Assembly (NCBI RefSeq): GCF_013694095.1
Contig: NZ_JACEFB010000010.1
Coordinates: 62,001-126,000 of the forward strand
Source of the DNA: Thermogemmata fonticola
Lineage (GTDB): Bacteria > Planctomycetota > Planctomycetia > Gemmatales > Gemmataceae
Reading direction: 5' to 3'
Length of the DNA stretch: 64,000 nt
Shown: one piece after another, positions 61,956-64,000 of the stretch
Numbering within the stretch: position 1 is the stretch's first letter
Layout: each line of letters opens with the position of its first letter
Notes under the pieces: generated by a model
Seen by the model: the letters and a program-made list of their open reading frames with translations, nothing else
What the model was told of the DNA's origin: nothing
Database searches by the model: none
Made by a program: the position numbers and the translations under genes

Positions 61956-63560
61956 TCAACCTTTTTCGACAAATTCCGCAAGGCGCAGGACACGAGGAGG
62001 CCGACGCAACTTGAGCAAGGCACGCGCTTCGATTTGACGGATGCGTTCGCGCGTGATACCGAACTGCCGAGCGACCACATCCAGGGTCCGGCACTTGCCA
62101 TCCTTCAAGCCGTAGCGTAACTCGATGACCTCGCGTTCCCGGGGAGGCAAGCTCCGCAACACTTCCCGGACCCGCTCCTGTAACAGACGGCGGTCAGCAT
62201 TTTCTCCCGGAAAAGGATCATGATCATCCCGGAGAAAATCTTCCAAGGCATGATCTCCGTCCCCCCCAAGGGAATCGTTCAGGCTGACCGGTTGGCGACC
62301 CACAATCCGCAGGGAGCGCATCTCATCCATTTTCAAACCAGTCGCGGCGGCGAGTTCTTCATTACTTGGATCCCGTCCGGTGGCTGCGGACAATTCACTC
62401 CGCTTACGCTCCAGGCGAGCGAGTACCGAGATTTGATGGCATGGGACTCGCACGGTGCGGGCATGGTCGTGCAGAGCACGAGTGATCCCTTGGCGAATCC
62501 ACCAGGTCGCGTAGGTTCCAAACTTGAATTTCAACCGCCATTCATACTTATCGACTGCCCGCATCAGTCCTCGATTTCCCTCTTGAATCAGGTCGGAGAA
62601 GAGCAGCCCACGATTGCGGTACTTTTTGGCGATCGATACGACTAGGCGCAGATTAGCTTCAGCCAACTTTTGGCGCACCGCTTGGTACTGGTGGCGCCGT
62701 TTGCGGAGGATTTTCAGACTGGCGAACAATTCGGCGGGGGTCATCAGAGCACGCAGCATCACCTCCCGCAACGTTTTTTCGTGTTGGGCACGTTCAGTAG
62801 GAGACGTGGCAATAGCGCGGGCTAACAGAAGGTGGCTGACTTCATCGGCTACGTCGGCCAGTTCATCCATCCACCGTTCTAGGATTTCGGTCCGCGGAGA
62901 CAGCTCCTGGGCCAAGCGCCGGCACTTGCGTAAGCGGTACCAGCGATCACGCCGCCATTGTTCCTGGTCTCCCCGGAACTCGTCGCGAATTCCGGCGGCG
63001 AAAACCGCATGTTCCTGGTCCAAAAGATGACACAAGGTGGAAAGATTGGGTTTCAGACGGCTCAGAATCTGACTGCGGGATAGTCGCAATTCTTCCGACG
63101 AGTAAACATCGATGTGAGGGTCGATCGGCAGGCTCCCCGCCGCGATGCGCTCGAACATTTCGCGCACGCGGAGTAACATCAGAGGGCAAAGTAAAGCTGC
63201 GTTGCGGAATCGATTGCGGTAATACTCCAGACGCTGAGCCAGTTCTAACTCTTCCTCGCGGGTCAAGAGGGGGATAGACCCCATCTGCCGCAGATAGACG
63301 CCGAGCGTATCATCGGCACCGCTTTCTTCCTCGACTTCTTGGGCATTATCCTCGTCGAGGATGGTATCTTCCAGTTCCTCGTCCCGGAGTTCGTCGATGT
63401 CTGGTTCCACGGTGTCGTTCCAATCCAGTTCACACTCTTGAGGAAGGGGCAGTGGTGCTTTGGTAAGCTCCGTATTTTTGCCGCCATTCCCACTTGGAGT
63501 TGGGGTGGCCGCACACTCGGCCTGTGAGACGGTATCATTGGAGCTTGGGCGACTCATCAT
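61956..63560 (-). CDS. RNA polymerase sigma-70 factor, group 1/2 (RpoD/SigA-like)
   Basis: 534 residues, ATG 63560 with GGAG about 6 bases upstream. Acidic N-terminus (EPDIDELRDEELEDTILDED), region 1.2 as DTLGVYLRQMGSIPLLTREE, an insertion of about 180 residues rich in Arg/Leu, region 2 at LVVSIAKKYRNRGLLFSDL and FGTYATWWIRQGITRAL, region 3 at LERKRSELSAATGRDPSNEE, and region 4 with LPPREREVIELRYGL and GITRERIRQIEARALLKLR. All core-binding and -10/-35 recognition parts are present. It could be the primary sigma factor or one of several planctomycete paralogues. Confidence 0.93.
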   Translation of the reverse strand: MMSRPSSNDTVSQAECAATPTPSGNGGKNTELTKAPLPLPQECELDWNDTVEPDIDELRDEELEDTILDEDNAQEVEEESGADDTLGVYLRQMGSIPLLTREEELELAQRLEYYRNRFRNAALLCPLMLLRVREMFERIAAGSLPIDPHIDVYSSEELRLSRSQILSRLKPNLSTLCHLLDQEHAVFAAGIRDEFRGDQEQWRRDRWYRLRKCRRLAQELSPRTEILERWMDELADVADEVSHLLLARAIATSPTERAQHEKTLREVMLRALMTPAELFASLKILRKRRHQYQAVRQKLAEANLRLVVSIAKKYRNRGLLFSDLIQEGNRGLMRAVDKYEWRLKFKFGTYATWWIRQGITRALHDHARTVRVPCHQISVLARLERKRSELSAATGRDPSNEELAAATGLKMDEMRSLRIVGRQPVSLNDSLGGDGDHALEDFLRDDHDPFPGENADRRLLQERVREVLRSLPPREREVIELRYGLKDGKCRTLDVVARQFGITRERIRQIEARALLKLRRPPRVLRLAEFVEKG

Positions 63561-63940
63561 TTGCGTCTCCGGCTTGGGCGAAATCCGGAAGGTTCAGTAG
63601 GCGAATCCGTCCTTAGCTTGCTGGGAGGATAGCCTCATCTCGACACCTGTGCTCCTAAGATGCCGGCTTCAAGATACCGGGCGATCCATCACTCAGCTCA
63701 GGAACAACCCGAAGAAAAATGTCGAGGGTATCCGGAGGCCGTTCACTCCTTCAAGCTGTAGAACGTTCACTACTGAACCATACGCAAACACCACCGGAAG
63801 CGGACAGACGACCGAACGGTCATCCCCCCGCGACCGCACGGCTGACGCTCCATTATACCCGCTCCGAGGTCCCAAGGTGTCTGTTTCCTCCAATTTCTTG
63901 CCGATTTCTGCCCGTGTAAAATCCCCGCAACGGTTATAAC
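63561..63940. other. Divergent intergenic region
   Basis: About 380 bases upstream of the sigma factor gene and of a short plus-strand frame at the window end. Short frames here have no coding character. An imperfect inverted repeat GACGACCGAACGGTC lies at about 63806-63820. Confidence 0.35.
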
Positions 63941-64000
63941 ATGCTTGATCGGATCCCGTTGGTTATTGACGGCGTTGAGCGCTGCTATTGGCGGTGGGTT
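63941..64000 (+). CDS. Possible 5' end of a gene running off the window
   Basis: ATG 63941 opens 20 codons to the window end (MLDRIPLVIDGVERCYWRWV) with a protein-like mix of residues. No good ribosome site (GGTTATAAC before the ATG). Too short to classify. Confidence 0.3.
   Translation, partial: MLDRIPLVIDGVERCYWRWV

Noticed and set aside
61768-62094. Minus-strand frame reading past the end of the sigma factor gene, with a protein-like stretch (TVPFYSFPETIPDGVSIAVG)
   Set aside because: Over a third of it lies inside the sigma coding sequence in another frame and there is no start signal outside it; treated as non-coding 3' sequence.
1-64000. CRISPR arrays, insertion sequences and prophage genes
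   Set aside because: I looked for regularly spaced direct repeats, transposase-like proteins and phage structural genes and saw none; the only sizeable repeats are the RHS cores and the membrane-protein units.

Overview
The window looks like a chromosome segment of a Planctomycetota bacterium, most likely family Gemmataceae. The signs are: a surface protein opening with an 'EALEDRTVP' N-terminus (LEPR-like), a BBP7-type outer-membrane protein, sulfatases, a Tat-exported Gfo/Idh oxidoreductase, a single-chain SecD-SecF fusion next to yajC, a giant TPR protein, and fragmented RHS genes. Base composition is moderately GC-rich, with clearly AT-richer patches at about 18.9-20.3 kb and 27-34 kb. 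This assignment is by pattern recognition only.

Left part (0-27 kb): mostly intact chromosomal genes. They are a sulfatase, a Tat-exported dimethylformamidase-like protein, histidine ammonia-lyase (hutH), a NatB-like ABC permease, a UbiA prenyltransferase, a 1996-residue TPR protein, two tRNA-Ser genes on opposite strands, a two-unit ABC-2 permease, a sulfatase-fold protein without catalytic residues, an AT-rich membrane spermidine-synthase-like protein, an SDR, a sugar-isomerase TIM barrel, a Gfo/Idh oxidoreductase and a SAM methyltransferase.

Middle part (27.2-36.3 kb): a minus-strand RHS / polymorphic-toxin cassette array in decay. Three 5'-truncated RHS core fragments and one orphan tip carry four unrelated C-terminal modules, and a separate Hint-domain fragment lies at the end. 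Between them sit small AT-rich ORFs with the placement of immunity genes. Nearly every RHS piece carries single-base indels or a nonsense codon, while most of the small ORFs are open. No full-length RHS carrier gene is in the window. In the orphan tip, undoing one base deletion restores a toxin tail whose stop codon overlaps the next gene's start (ATGA), which ties that gene to it as probable immunity protein.

Right part (36.6-64 kb): a DUF4177-like gene, tRNA-Thr, an RTX-repeat protein fused to a C39-like protease, a PP2C phosphatase, a PEGA lipoprotein, lysS, a methyltransferase, a four-S1-domain protein, a MoxR / DUF58 / transglutaminase operon, an isochorismatase-like hydrolase, a class V aminotransferase, a BBP7 protein, a D-aminoacylase-like amidohydrolase, secDF-yajC, a small exported-protein / lipoprotein pair and a sigma-70 factor. 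A strong hairpin terminator separates the convergent RTX-protease and PP2C genes.
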